A DNA stretch of 64,000 nucleotides, from the NCBI GenBank assembly GCA_965657165.1, contig CBFHNG010000002.1, positions 1 through 64,000 of the forward strand. Reading direction: 5' to 3'. Position 1 is the stretch's first letter, and each line of letters begins with the position of its first letter. Below, piece by piece: positions 52,048 through 61,478 of this stretch. Made by a program: the position numbers and the translations under genes. Origin of the DNA: UBA3537 sp965657165 (GTDB lineage Bacteria > Bacteroidota > Bacteroidia > Flavobacteriales > Flavobacteriaceae). The notes under the pieces are model-generated. The model was not told the DNA's origin and did no database searches. It worked only from the letters and a program-made list of their open reading frames with translations.

Positions 52048-53529
52048 ATGGCAAATTACTTTAATACACTTTCGTTAAGTCAAAAACTAGATCAACTTTC
52101 GAAGTGTAGATTTATGCAAACCTCTGAATTTAAAGATGGAGTAGAAGCGTTAAAAAACAAAAAAATAGTTATTGTTGGGTGTGGGGCACAAGGACTTAAC
52201 CAAGGGCTAAATATGAGAGACTCAGGACTTGATATTTCTTATGCTTTAAGAGCACAAGCCATAGAAGAACAAAGACAATCTTATAAAAATGCTTCCGAAA
52301 ATAAATTTAATGTTGGTACGTATCAAGACTTAATTCCTACTGCAGACGTGGTGCTAAATCTTACGCCAGACAAACAACATTCCAATGTGGTTGACGCTGT
52401 AATGCCTTTAATGAAAAAAGGGGCTACACTTTCATACTCCCATGGCTTTAATATTGTTGAAGAAGGAAAGCAAATTCGTAAAGATTTAACTGTTATAATG
52501 GTAGCACCAAAATGTCCAGGAAGTGAAGTTCGCGAAGAATATAAAAGAGGATTTGGGGTACCAACACTCATTGCAGTTCATCCCGAAAATGATCCAGAAG
52601 GAAAAGGTTGGGCACAGGCCAAAGCCTATGCCGTAGCCACTGGAGGTCATAAAGCTGGCGTTTTGGAATCATCCTTTGTTGCAGAAGTTAAAAGTGATTT
52701 GATGGGAGAGCAAACTATTCTTTGTGGTGTACTTCAAACCGCTTCAATTTTGTCTTTTGATAAGATGATAGAGGAGGGGATAGCGCCTTCTTACGCTTCA
52801 AAATTGATTCAATACGGATGGGAAACCATAACTGAAGCGCTAAAACATGGTGGAATTACAAACATGATGGATCGCTTATCGAACCCAGCAAAAATTAAGG
52901 CTTTTGAGCTTTCAGAAGAACTAAAAACCATAATGAAACCCTTGTTTGAAAAGCATATGGATGATATCATGTCTGGTCATTTTTCAAAAACAATGATGGA
53001 AGATTGGGCGAATGACGATATAAACCTATTAACATGGAGAGCTGCTACAGGAGAAACTGCTTTTGAAAAAACAGCAGCAACTTCTGAAGCCATCTCAGAG
53101 CAAGAATATTTTGATCATGGCGTCTTGATGGTTGCATTTGTAAGAGCAGGTGTAGAGCTCGCTTTCGAAACTATGGTGGCTTCAGGAATAATAGAAGAAT
53201 CAGCCTATTATGAATCCTTACATGAATTACCGTTAATTGCAAATACAGTTGCAAGAAAGAAATTATTTGAAATGAATCGCATCATTTCTGATACTGCTGA
53301 ATATGGATGCTATTTGTTCGATCATGCGTGTAAGCCACTTTTGGTTGATTTTATGAAAACCATCAAAACAGATGTAATTGGAACCGCTTATTCTTCTGAA
53401 TCTACTACTGTAGATAATGCAACCTTAATAGCTGTAAATCAATCAATTAGAAATCATTCTATTGAAGCTATAGGAAATACACTTAGACAGGCCATGACAG
53501 ATATGAAAGTGATAAAAACAGAAGTGTAA
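52048..53529 (+). CDS. ilvC: Ketol-acid reductoisomerase, class II (long form)
   Basis: Mg- and NADPH-dependent isomerisation and reduction of acetolactate to dihydroxyisovalerate. The 493 residues match the long, class II enzyme of E. coli type, with the Rossmann motif VGCGAQGLNQG near 39-49 and a duplicated C-terminal knotted domain. Arg and Ser contacts in SYALRAQAIEEQRQS suggest NADPH preference. It starts 15 bp after ilvN. Confidence 0.95.
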   Translation: MANYFNTLSLSQKLDQLSKCRFMQTSEFKDGVEALKNKKIVIVGCGAQGLNQGLNMRDSGLDISYALRAQAIEEQRQSYKNASENKFNVGTYQDLIPTADVVLNLTPDKQHSNVVDAVMPLMKKGATLSYSHGFNIVEEGKQIRKDLTVIMVAPKCPGSEVREEYKRGFGVPTLIAVHPENDPEGKGWAQAKAYAVATGGHKAGVLESSFVAEVKSDLMGEQTILCGVLQTASILSFDKMIEEGIAPSYASKLIQYGWETITEALKHGGITNMMDRLSNPAKIKAFELSEELKTIMKPLFEKHMDDIMSGHFSKTMMEDWANDDINLLTWRAATGETAFEKTAATSEAISEQEYFDHGVLMVAFVRAGVELAFETMVASGIIEESAYYESLHELPLIANTVARKKLFEMNRIISDTAEYGCYLFDHACKPLLVDFMKTIKTDVIGTAYSSESTTVDNATLIAVNQSIRNHSIEAIGNTLRQAMTDMKVIKTEV

Positions 53530-53535
53530 AACGCA

Positions 53536-54801
53536 ATGAAAGATCTGCAAAACACATATTTTCCAACGGTTGAAGCAATTGAATCTGCAGCTAAAAAGTT
53601 ACAGGGCATTGCTTCAATATCGCCATTGGAGGAGCATCAACGCTTTTCTGATAAATACCATTGTAAAATGTTATTTAAACGCGAAGATTTACAGCAGGTT
53701 CGTTCATATAAAATTAGAGGGGCTTACAATAAAATTTCTTCTTTAACAAAAGAAGAAACCAAAAATGGAATTGTTTGTGCTAGTGCAGGAAACCATGCTC
53801 AAGGTGTTGCTTTATCATGCCAACTTTTAAAAATCAAAGGAAAAATATTTATGCCTGCACCAACGCCAAATCAAAAGGTTGAACAGGTTAAAATGTTTGG
53901 AAAAGAGTTTGTAGAAGTTATTTTGGTAGGAGATACCTTTGATGATTCATATCATAAAGCCATCGAAGAATGTGAGCAATTCAATAAACCATTGGTTCAT
54001 CCATTTAATGATCAAAAAGTCATTGAAGGCCAAGGGACTGTCGGTTTAGAAATTATTCAACAATCTGAAACACCAATCGATTATATTTTTATCCCTGTTG
54101 GTGGTGGCGGACTGGCCTCTGGTTTATCTTCTGTGGTAAAAGCTTTATCTCCAGAAACAAAAATTATAGGTATAGAACCTGCCGGTGCGCCATCGATGTC
54201 GAAATCTATTGAAAATGGAGAGTTAGTTCAATTAAATGAAATTGAAAAATTTGTTGATGGAGCATCTGTACAACGTGTAGGCGATTTAACTTTTGAAATA
54301 TGTAAAAAGAACTTAGATGTAATGACAACTGTTCACGAGGGTAAAATTTGTCAAACCATCTTAGAAATGTACAATAAGGATGCTATTGTTGCAGAACCTG
54401 CTGGAGTAATGAGCATAACGGCCTTAGATGAGTTTAAAGAAGAAATTAAAGGAAAAACTGTAGTCTGCTTAGTAAGTGGTAGTAACAATGACATCACACG
54501 TACAGCCGAAATTAAAGAACGTGCATTATTGTATGCTAACTTAAAGCATTATTTCATTATCAAATTTCCACAGCGTCCAGGAGCATTACGTGAATTTGTA
54601 GTGGATATGCTTGGACCACATGATGATATTACACATTTTGAGTATACTAAAAAGGTAAATCGAGAGAATGATGTTGCTGTTGTCGGTATACAGTTAAAAA
54701 CCCAAGAAGATTTACAACCACTTATTACAAAACTAAAAGCACACAATTTTTTTGGTGATTATTTAAATGATAAGCCAGAATTATTTCAGTTTTTGGTTTA
54801 A
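53536..54801 (+). CDS. ilvA: Threonine dehydratase, biosynthetic
   Basis: PLP enzyme converting threonine to 2-ketobutyrate, the entry to isoleucine. In the 421 residues the Schiff-base lysine is Lys59 in VRSYKIRGAYNK, the phosphate-binding loop is PVGGGGLASGLSS, and a single ACT-like regulatory domain follows from about residue 330 (HYFIIKFPQRPGALREFV). This is the shorter IlvA type. Last gene of the ilv run, 6 bp after ilvC. Confidence 0.95.
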   Translation: MKDLQNTYFPTVEAIESAAKKLQGIASISPLEEHQRFSDKYHCKMLFKREDLQQVRSYKIRGAYNKISSLTKEETKNGIVCASAGNHAQGVALSCQLLKIKGKIFMPAPTPNQKVEQVKMFGKEFVEVILVGDTFDDSYHKAIEECEQFNKPLVHPFNDQKVIEGQGTVGLEIIQQSETPIDYIFIPVGGGGLASGLSSVVKALSPETKIIGIEPAGAPSMSKSIENGELVQLNEIEKFVDGASVQRVGDLTFEICKKNLDVMTTVHEGKICQTILEMYNKDAIVAEPAGVMSITALDEFKEEIKGKTVVCLVSGSNNDITRTAEIKERALLYANLKHYFIIKFPQRPGALREFVVDMLGPHDDITHFEYTKKVNRENDVAVVGIQLKTQEDLQPLITKLKAHNFFGDYLNDKPELFQFLV

Positions 54802-54921
54802 GACAATACAGAAAATATATTTCACTAATTTATTAATTATAAATTATTTATATATAAATCATGTGTACTATAATTTATATTATGTAAAATTGACAATCTT
54901 AACTTATACCCTTTTTATTTG

Positions 54922-54929
54922 TATTTTTG
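54922..54929 (+). promoter_or_regulatory. -7 promoter element of the DUF3817-mscS unit
   Basis: TATTTTTG matches TAnnTTTG, 22 bases before the ATG at 54952, so the unit is independent of the ilv operon. Confidence 0.5.
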
Positions 54930-54951
54930 TACCTTAAAAAATATCTTTTAT

Positions 54952-55242
54952 ATGTCTTTATTAAATATATTTAGAATTATTTCTTTCCTGGAAGGATTAT
55001 CTTACATACTTCTCCTGTTTATTGCTGTGCCCTTGAAATACATAAACAATGACGCATCCTATGTAAAAATGCTGGGTATGCCACATGGATTATTATTTAT
55101 GGGATATATTGCATTGGCAATTGTATTGCGGACTGAAAATCAATGGATTAAAAATAATTTTATTATGGTTTTAATAGCTTCTGTCATTCCTTTTGGTACT
55201 TTTGTAGTTGAAAACAAATTGAATAAAACAATTCAAAAGTAA
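54952..55242 (+). CDS. DUF3817 membrane protein
   Basis: A 96-residue membrane protein of the DUF3817 family with three hydrophobic segments (about 5-27, 42-60 and 67-85). Family hallmarks are FRIISFLEGLSYILLLFIA and the HG pair in MLGMPHGLLFMGYIA. Function unknown. The ATG at 54952 is preferred to an upstream ATG at 54919, which would precede the -7 element. The gap to mscS is 17 bp. Confidence 0.85.
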   Translation: MSLLNIFRIISFLEGLSYILLLFIAVPLKYINNDASYVKMLGMPHGLLFMGYIALAIVLRTENQWIKNNFIMVLIASVIPFGTFVVENKLNKTIQK

Positions 55243-55259
55243 AATTGATTTTAAAACTT

Positions 55260-56489
55260 ATGATGGAATTTTTTCTTGAATCCTTAAAACGCTTTATAAT
55301 AAAAGCTGGAGCAAACTCTTCATTGGCAGATTGGCTTAGTATTATTTTACTCGTTGCAGGTGCTTTATTTATAATTTTCATTGTTGACTTTATCATCCGT
55401 TTAATTATTAGGGTTATATTTTCGAAAATTGCGCAACGCTCCAAAACACAATTTGATGATATTATGATTACTCATAAAGTACCTCGTAATATTGCTCATA
55501 TCCTTCCTTTGTTTATTGCTTATGAAATTATTCCAAATATATTTTTTGAGCATCCTGAATGGCAAAACATCATTAAAAAAATAATTTTAGTTCTTGGAAT
55601 AGTTTTTTCTGTATGGGGATTACGCAGCATTTTTGGCTCCATAAAAAGCCATTTTAAATCTGTAGAACGCTTAAAAGACAAGCCTATAGACAGTTATGTT
55701 CAAGTCATCATGATATTTGTTTGGCTCACAGGTGTTTTTGCAACATTTGCTGTCATAACTGGAATATCGTTCTGGGAATTTATGGCCGGACTTGGTACTG
55801 TTTCTGCTGTAATAATCTTGGTCTTTAAGGATACCATTCTTGGGTTTGTGGCCAGTATTCAAGTTTCTGTTAATGATATGGTGCGTATTGGCGATTGGAT
55901 TACCTTTCAAAAATTTGGTGCTGATGGCGATGTTATAGAAATAAACCTTGCTACCGTAAAAGTTCGAAATTTTGACCACACCATTACCACTATTCCTACA
56001 TATGCCCTTATTTCAGATTCATTTAAAAACTGGCGCGGAATGACAGAATCTAATGGAAGACGCATCAAAAGATCACTTAATATCCGAATGGCAAGTATTC
56101 GCCATCTAAATTCAGAAGATTTAAAAAATCTTTCAAAAATTGAATTGATTAAAGACTACATCTCTGTTAAATCCAAAGATATTGCTTGTTATAACACTGA
56201 AAATGAGGTTGATAAAACATTACTCATTAATGGTCGAAATCTCACAAATATTGGTGTTTTTAGAAAATATATTGAATCTTACGTAGAAAAACATTCAGCA
56301 ATCAATAAAGATTTGATGATTATGGCACGCCAACTTCAACCCAATGAAAATGGTCTACCCATAGAGATTTATGCCTTTAGCAATGATAAACGTTGGCAAA
56401 ATTATGAATACATTATCGCCGATATATTTGATCATATCATTGCTTCATCTTCTACTTTCGACCTTGAAATTTATGAGCGTAAATTTTAG
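55260..56489 (+). CDS. MscS-family mechanosensitive ion channel
   Basis: A 409-residue membrane protein that should open under membrane tension and release solutes. Four hydrophobic segments occupy about residues 20-190, the pore-lining region is MAGLGTVSAVIILVFKDTILG, and the MscS beta domain follows with VNDMVRIGDWI near 206-216. The C-terminal half resembles YbdG/MscM-type channels by length. The ATG at 55260 is chosen over TTG at 55245. Confidence 0.88.
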   Translation: MMEFFLESLKRFIIKAGANSSLADWLSIILLVAGALFIIFIVDFIIRLIIRVIFSKIAQRSKTQFDDIMITHKVPRNIAHILPLFIAYEIIPNIFFEHPEWQNIIKKIILVLGIVFSVWGLRSIFGSIKSHFKSVERLKDKPIDSYVQVIMIFVWLTGVFATFAVITGISFWEFMAGLGTVSAVIILVFKDTILGFVASIQVSVNDMVRIGDWITFQKFGADGDVIEINLATVKVRNFDHTITTIPTYALISDSFKNWRGMTESNGRRIKRSLNIRMASIRHLNSEDLKNLSKIELIKDYISVKSKDIACYNTENEVDKTLLINGRNLTNIGVFRKYIESYVEKHSAINKDLMIMARQLQPNENGLPIEIYAFSNDKRWQNYEYIIADIFDHIIASSSTFDLEIYERKF

Positions 56490-56856
56490 AGATCAACAAC
56501 TTAAAAATCAACGTCCAGAAATTTCTTCTGCCAAAATACTAGAATCTACTTCAAGTTTTGAAGCATTTCAGAATCAGGTTTTACGGCCTATTTTAAAATT
56601 TCAAAATGACATATTAATTCAAGTTTTCCTATCTAGAATTAATGCTAAAAACCAAGACTTTATTGCTTTAAGTCTTCAAAAAAAACAAGATATTCTAATT
56701 GGTGAATTTAAAACAAATACAACATTACGACAGATACTTTTGGGCTGTGTAATTGGACTATTGACTAGTGAAGAATTTAAGTTTTATAATGCCAATACAA
56801 CAAAGATTAATAAACGTATCTTTTCCATGTTAAAAGAACGTTTATTAGATCAATGA
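56473..56856 (+). CDS. Small cytosolic protein of unknown function
   Basis: A 127-residue protein starting MSVNFRDQQLKNQRPEIS and overlapping mscS by 17 bp. It is mostly helical, with FEAFQNQVLRPILKFQNDIL near 29-48 and a hydrophobic stretch LRQILLGCVIGLLTSEEF near 84-101. No catalytic motif is visible. Flavobacterial homologues may be labelled glyoxalase, which the sequence does not support: it is too short and lacks the metal ligands. Confidence 0.65.
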   Translation: MSVNFRDQQLKNQRPEISSAKILESTSSFEAFQNQVLRPILKFQNDILIQVFLSRINAKNQDFIALSLQKKQDILIGEFKTNTTLRQILLGCVIGLLTSEEFKFYNANTTKINKRIFSMLKERLLDQ

Positions 56857-56865
56857 AAATAAGCG

Positions 56866-57648
56866 TTAAAAATCTATTTTATGTAATATCAAACCAGATG
56901 CTGGAGCAATATAGTCGATGGAAATTGTAGAATCATTTTTCAAACTTATTTCAATAAAATTCAAGTCTATATCTCCTCTGCCGAGTTTAATCAATGCACC
57001 CATCATCAAACGTATTTGATGGCGTCCAAATCCTTTTCCTATTACTCGTAGTATATAACTTTTTTTTGGAAAAAAATTGGCTGTATACAACTTGTTTTCA
57101 ATCAATTCACAAGTTTTTAGTTCACGTTGATATAATCCATTGTCAGTTGCTTTATAACAATAGGACTTAAAATTATGCGGTCCTTGAAAAAGCTGTGCTC
57201 CTTTTTTCATCAATTCTACATCTAATGGTTCTAATATGGTTGTCATAATGGGTGCACAAAAAGGGTGACACTTCTCCCCTTGTGAAAAAACGTAATGATA
57301 CTCTTTGTATTTAGAATCTTGAATGATATTAAAATCTGAAGACACTTCTTCAATAGATAATGCACGAATATCTTGAGGTAAATTAGTATTAAATTCTTCT
57401 AGAAATAAGATCAAATCTTTTATGGGTTCATCCTTTAAAAACAACTCAAATGCAGCTTCCTGAGCAGAAACTTTAGCGTCAGTTCTACTGGCAGCTAATG
57501 TTTTAAATGATTGATTTTTAAGAATATAACGCATCGTTTTGTCAATCATCAAATGCAGTGTTTTGGTATTTGGTTGTTTTTGCCATCCATGAAAGCGGTA
57601 GCCCAAAAATTGAAATTTAACCAAATAATAAAAACGCTTTTGAAACAT
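56866..57648 (-). CDS. truA: tRNA pseudouridine synthase A family protein
   Basis: Makes pseudouridine in the tRNA anticodon stem (positions 38-40 in the type enzyme). The 260 residues have the catalytic Asp57 in AASRTDAKVSA; FQFLGYRFHGWQKQP near the N-terminus and GKGFGRHQIRLMMGAL near the end are family segments. Some Bacteroidota have two truA-like genes; this copy is shorter and more diverged at RTDAKVSA (usually RTDxGVHA). It follows hisIE by 36 bp. Confidence 0.8.
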   Translation of the reverse strand: MFQKRFYYLVKFQFLGYRFHGWQKQPNTKTLHLMIDKTMRYILKNQSFKTLAASRTDAKVSAQEAAFELFLKDEPIKDLILFLEEFNTNLPQDIRALSIEEVSSDFNIIQDSKYKEYHYVFSQGEKCHPFCAPIMTTILEPLDVELMKKGAQLFQGPHNFKSYCYKATDNGLYQRELKTCELIENKLYTANFFPKKSYILRVIGKGFGRHQIRLMMGALIKLGRGDIDLNFIEISLKNDSTISIDYIAPASGLILHKIDF

Positions 57649-57684
57649 TGGCTTAAGTTCGGAGTTTCTATTTACAAATAAAAA

Positions 57685-58272
57685 TTAATGTCTTAATTTT
57701 AATACATTAACGATGTCGGAAAGACAATAGTCCTTTGCTTGAAGTAAAATTAAATAATGAAATAATAAATCAGCACTTTCTTCCAAGAACAATTCATCAT
57801 TTTGATCTTTGGCTTCTATAACCGTTTCTATGGCCTCTTCTCCTACCTTTTGAGCAATTTTATTGATGCCTTTTTCAAATAAACTTGTGACATAAGACGT
57901 GTCGTTAGGGGTGTGTTTTCGATTTGAAATTATTTGCTCTAGAACAGATAAAAATCCGAAATCCTGAGTATTTACTTCACCCCAACAAGTATCTGTTCCT
58001 TTATGGCATGTTGGACCTTCTGGACTTGCCTTTACCAATAGAGTATCTCCATCGCAATCAACCTCTAATGATTTGAGATTCAGAAAATTACCACTCTCCT
58101 CCCCTTTTGTCCAAAGACGATTTTTACTTCTACTAAAAAACGTAACACGCTTGCTTTTTTGCGTTATTTCTAGCGCTTCTTTATTCATATATCCAAGCAT
58201 CAAAACAGTTTTTGTTTGTGCATCTTGAACAATAGCTGGCACAAGGCCGTTCTTATTATAATTTACAATCAT
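57685..58272 (-). CDS. hisIE: Phosphoribosyl-AMP cyclohydrolase / phosphoribosyl-ATP pyrophosphatase
   Basis: Bifunctional enzyme for steps 2 and 3 of histidine synthesis. Residues 1-105 are HisI, with EVDCDGDTLLVKA and the zinc-site segment CHKGTDTCW; residues 110-195 are HisE, with KVGEEAIETVIEAK and the LFLEESADLLFHYLIL helix. The start codon overlaps the hisF stop by one base (TAATG). Confidence 0.95.
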   Translation of the reverse strand: MIVNYNKNGLVPAIVQDAQTKTVLMLGYMNKEALEITQKSKRVTFFSRSKNRLWTKGEESGNFLNLKSLEVDCDGDTLLVKASPEGPTCHKGTDTCWGEVNTQDFGFLSVLEQIISNRKHTPNDTSYVTSLFEKGINKIAQKVGEEAIETVIEAKDQNDELFLEESADLLFHYLILLQAKDYCLSDIVNVLKLRH

Positions 58273-59027
58273 TATAGTCTAATATTTATATGATTCTGTT
58301 GTAATTCTTTTTTAAGTTTTGGAATTGAAATCTCTCCAAAATGAAACACGCTTGCTGCCAAGGCAGCATCCGCTTTTCCTTCTTTGAACACACTTACAAA
58401 ATGTTGAACAGCTCCTGCTCCTCCTGATGCAATAACAGGAATATTTACAGTTTCTGATAATTGGGCTAATGCATCGTTTGCAAAACCTGTTTTTACACCA
58501 TCGTGATTCATTGAGGTAAATAAAATCTCTCCCGCCCCCAATGATTCAACTTCTTGAGCCCAATCATACAAATCCAAATCTGTAGGTATTGTTCCTCCCG
58601 CTAAATGTACTTTCCAGTTATTCTCTATCTTTTTGGCATCAATGGCAACTACAACACATTGATTTCCAAAATTTTGTGATAATTCATGTATAAGTTCTGG
58701 ACGTTTTATTGCTGCAGAATTTACAGCGATTTTATCGGCTCCTGATTTGAGCAATAATGAGGCATCATCAACGCTTGTTACACCACCTCCAACAGTAAAA
58801 GGTATATTAAGTTTTTGCGCGACTTTTCTTACCATATCACGTGTAGTTCCTCTTGATTCTAATGTCGCCGAAATGTCTAAAAACACCAACTCATCTGCGC
58901 CTTGAATAGCGTAATGTTGTGCCAAAACTACAGGATCTCCTGCATCACGAAGATTTACAAAATTTACACCTTTTACTGTCCTTCCATTCTTTATGTCTAA
59001 GCATGGAATTATTCTTTTTGTCAACAT
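58272..59027 (-). CDS. hisF: Imidazole glycerol phosphate synthase cyclase subunit
   Basis: TIM barrel that uses ammonia from HisH to form IGP and AICAR. In the 251 residues the catalytic Asp11 is in IPCLDIKNGRTVKG and Asp130-type in VVVAIDAKK; phosphate-binding GGV and SGGAGA loops are clear. It forms the HisHF complex with the gene two places upstream. Confidence 0.96.
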   Translation of the reverse strand: MLTKRIIPCLDIKNGRTVKGVNFVNLRDAGDPVVLAQHYAIQGADELVFLDISATLESRGTTRDMVRKVAQKLNIPFTVGGGVTSVDDASLLLKSGADKIAVNSAAIKRPELIHELSQNFGNQCVVVAIDAKKIENNWKVHLAGGTIPTDLDLYDWAQEVESLGAGEILFTSMNHDGVKTGFANDALAQLSETVNIPVIASGGAGAVQHFVSVFKEGKADAALAASVFHFGEISIPKLKKELQQNHINIRL

Positions 59028-59028
59028 A

Positions 59029-59757
59029 CTAATTGGTATTAATTTGAAATTGCTCTAATGACTTCAAGCTTATTTTCCCTTCGTATATTGCCTTTCCAAT
59101 AATAACGCCCTCACAGCCTATTGCCTTTAATTTTGAAAGTTCTTCAATGCCAGATACGCCTCCTGAACCAATCAAATTGAGCTCTGGATTTTGATTCAAA
59201 ATAGAGGTGTATAATTCAAAAGCAGGACCTTGAAGCATACCATCTTTTGAAATATCAGTACAAATGACATTTTTAATTCCTTTTTTTGTGTAATCATCAA
59301 TAAATGGTAGAACTTCAAGTGAACTTTCTTCTTGCCATCCTTGAATAGCAATATTGCCATGAATACAATCTGCGCCAAGGATTATTTTTTCAAAACCATA
59401 TTGGTTTATCCATGATTCAAACAAATGTGGATTTTTGACAGCAATACTTCCGCCAGTTATTTGTTGCGCGCCAGATTCAAAAGCTATTCTTAAATCATCA
59501 TCTGATTTAAGACCACCACCAAAATCTATTTTTAAATTTGTCTGAACTGCTAATTTTTCTAATATTTTATAATTTACGATGTGTTTTGCTTTGGCTCCAT
59601 CAAGATCTACCAAGTGCAAATATTCAATCCCTGAATCTTGAAACATTTTGGCAACCTCCAATGGATTTTCGTTATACACTTTTTTAGTGGAATAATCGCC
59701 TTTAGTGAGTCTAACACACTGACCGTTAATGATATCTATAGCTGGTATAAGTCTCAT
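59029..59757 (-). CDS. hisA: ProFAR isomerase
   Basis: TIM-barrel sugar isomerase acting on ProFAR in histidine synthesis. The 242 residues have catalytic Asp8 in IPAIDIINGQCVRL and an Asp in CTDISKDGMLQGP; the phosphate loops are FGGGLKS and GSGGVSG. It lies between hisH and hisF, with gaps of 4 and 1 bp. Confidence 0.96.
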   Translation of the reverse strand: MRLIPAIDIINGQCVRLTKGDYSTKKVYNENPLEVAKMFQDSGIEYLHLVDLDGAKAKHIVNYKILEKLAVQTNLKIDFGGGLKSDDDLRIAFESGAQQITGGSIAVKNPHLFESWINQYGFEKIILGADCIHGNIAIQGWQEESSLEVLPFIDDYTKKGIKNVICTDISKDGMLQGPAFELYTSILNQNPELNLIGSGGVSGIEELSKLKAIGCEGVIIGKAIYEGKISLKSLEQFQINTN

Positions 59758-59761
59758 ACAA

Positions 59762-60343
59762 TTACAATTTTAAAAAGTTTTCCAATACCATAGCACCATC
59801 TCGACTACTTTTCTCTGGGTGAAATTGTACGCCATAAAAGTTATCTTTTTGCAATGCCGATGAAAAATCAACACCATAATTTGAAGTTGCTATTGTTAAA
59901 TCGCAATTAGGAGCATAATAACTGTGTACAGCATACATGTAGGTCGTTGATTTCAGTCCTGTAAACAGTTCTGATTTTAAATTTTCAATCAAGTTCCAAC
60001 CCATATGCGGAACTTTTACATTAGCTTCAAACCTTTTAACATCAACATCAAAAATACCCAACCCGGTGGTGCTTCCCTCCTCAGTTGTTTTGCAAAGCAA
60101 TTGCATTCCCAAACAAATTCCCAAAACATCTTGTTTTAGTTCCGGAATGAGGGCGTTTAAACCTGTTGCTTTTAATTGTTTCATGGCTTGACTTGCCTGT
60201 CCTACTCCAGGGAAAATTATTTTATCTGAAGATAAGATGTTTTCCTTATCATTAGAAAGAACGGCATCAACCCCAAGTCGTTCCAAAGCAAATTGAACAC
60301 TTTGAATATTGCCAGCTCCATAATCTAAAAGTGTAACTTTCAT
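59762..60343 (-). CDS. hisH: Imidazole glycerol phosphate synthase glutaminase subunit
   Basis: Class I glutamine amidotransferase that feeds ammonia to HisF. The 193 residues carry the triad Cys77 (LGICLGMQLL), His175 and Glu177 (VQFHPEKSS). It overlaps the hisB stop by one base. Confidence 0.96.
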   Translation of the reverse strand: MKVTLLDYGAGNIQSVQFALERLGVDAVLSNDKENILSSDKIIFPGVGQASQAMKQLKATGLNALIPELKQDVLGICLGMQLLCKTTEEGSTTGLGIFDVDVKRFEANVKVPHMGWNLIENLKSELFTGLKSTTYMYAVHSYYAPNCDLTIATSNYGVDFSSALQKDNFYGVQFHPEKSSRDGAMVLENFLKL

Positions 60344-61476
60344 TATAACATTCCTTTTGTTGATGGTAAAATCATTTTGTTTGGGTCTCTTTGAACGGCT
60401 ATTTTAATGGATTTTGCAAAAGCTTTAAAAATAGCTTCAATTTTATGGTGTTCGTTTGTTCCTTCTGCTTTAATATTGAGGTTACATTTTGCACCATCAG
60501 TAAAAGATTTGAAAAAATGTATAAACATTTCTGTTGGCATTTTCCCAATATATTCACGCTTAAAATCTGCATCCCAAACCAACCAATTTCGACCACCAAA
60601 ATCAATTGCCACTTGAGCCAAACAATCATCCATAGGCAAGCAAAATCCGTAGCGTTCAATACCTAATTTGTTCCCTAACGTTTGATTAAAAAGCTCTCCC
60701 AGAGCAATAGCGGTATCTTCAATAGTGTGATGCTCATCAACGTCTAAATCACCATTGACTTTTATATCTAAATCCATTTGACCATGACGTGCAATTTGAT
60801 CTAGCATATGATCAAAAAATGCAATTCCAGTTTCTATACGACTTTGTCCAGTACCGTCTAAATTTAGAGAGATTTCAATATCAGTTTCATGGGTTTTTCT
60901 ACTTATTTTTCCAGTGCGAGATTCCAATTTTAAAAATTCATAAATCATGCGCCATTGGTTAGTTTCTAAAGCTATACATGATGAAAGCTCGCTATTGGAA
61001 ACACTCAATTCTGTTGTGTCTAAATTTCCACCATCACTAATTAAAATTCCTTTTGAATTTAAATTTTTTGCCAATTCTATATCTGTCAATCTATCACCTA
61101 TTACAAAAGAGTTTGTCAAATCATAATTCTCATTCAAGTATGATGTAAGCATACCTGTTCGTGGTTTTCGTGTTGGCGCATTATCTTTTGCAAAAGTGCG
61201 GTCTATATATTGATTTTTAAACACAATCCCTTCATTTTCAAAACATTGTACCATGAAATTATGTACTGGCCAAAATGTATTTTCTGGAAACGAAGCTGTT
61301 CCCAAGCCATCTTGATTTGTAACCATTACCAATTCATAATCTAATTCATCAACAATTTTTTTTAAATAATAAAATACATCAGGATAAAACTCTAGCTTTT
61401 CAAACGCATCAATTTGATAATCTTCTGGTTCTTTAATTAAAGTGCCGTCTCTATCTATAAAAAGTACTTTTTTCAT
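60343..61476 (-). CDS. hisB: Histidinol-phosphatase / imidazoleglycerol-phosphate dehydratase
   Basis: Fusion of a HAD phosphatase (about 1-165; nucleophile Asp8 and Asp10 in FIDRDGTLI, with VIGDRLTDIELAKN) and IGP dehydratase (about 205-377; FFDHMLDQIARHG, DEHHTIEDTAIALG and NEHHKIEAIFKAFAK carry the metal-binding histidines). The bifunctional form is as in enterobacteria and common in Bacteroidota. It covers two non-consecutive steps of the pathway. Confidence 0.96.
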   Translation of the reverse strand: MKKVLFIDRDGTLIKEPEDYQIDAFEKLEFYPDVFYYLKKIVDELDYELVMVTNQDGLGTASFPENTFWPVHNFMVQCFENEGIVFKNQYIDRTFAKDNAPTRKPRTGMLTSYLNENYDLTNSFVIGDRLTDIELAKNLNSKGILISDGGNLDTTELSVSNSELSSCIALETNQWRMIYEFLKLESRTGKISRKTHETDIEISLNLDGTGQSRIETGIAFFDHMLDQIARHGQMDLDIKVNGDLDVDEHHTIEDTAIALGELFNQTLGNKLGIERYGFCLPMDDCLAQVAIDFGGRNWLVWDADFKREYIGKMPTEMFIHFFKSFTDGAKCNLNIKAEGTNEHHKIEAIFKAFAKSIKIAVQRDPNKMILPSTKGML

Positions 61477-61478
61477 CT

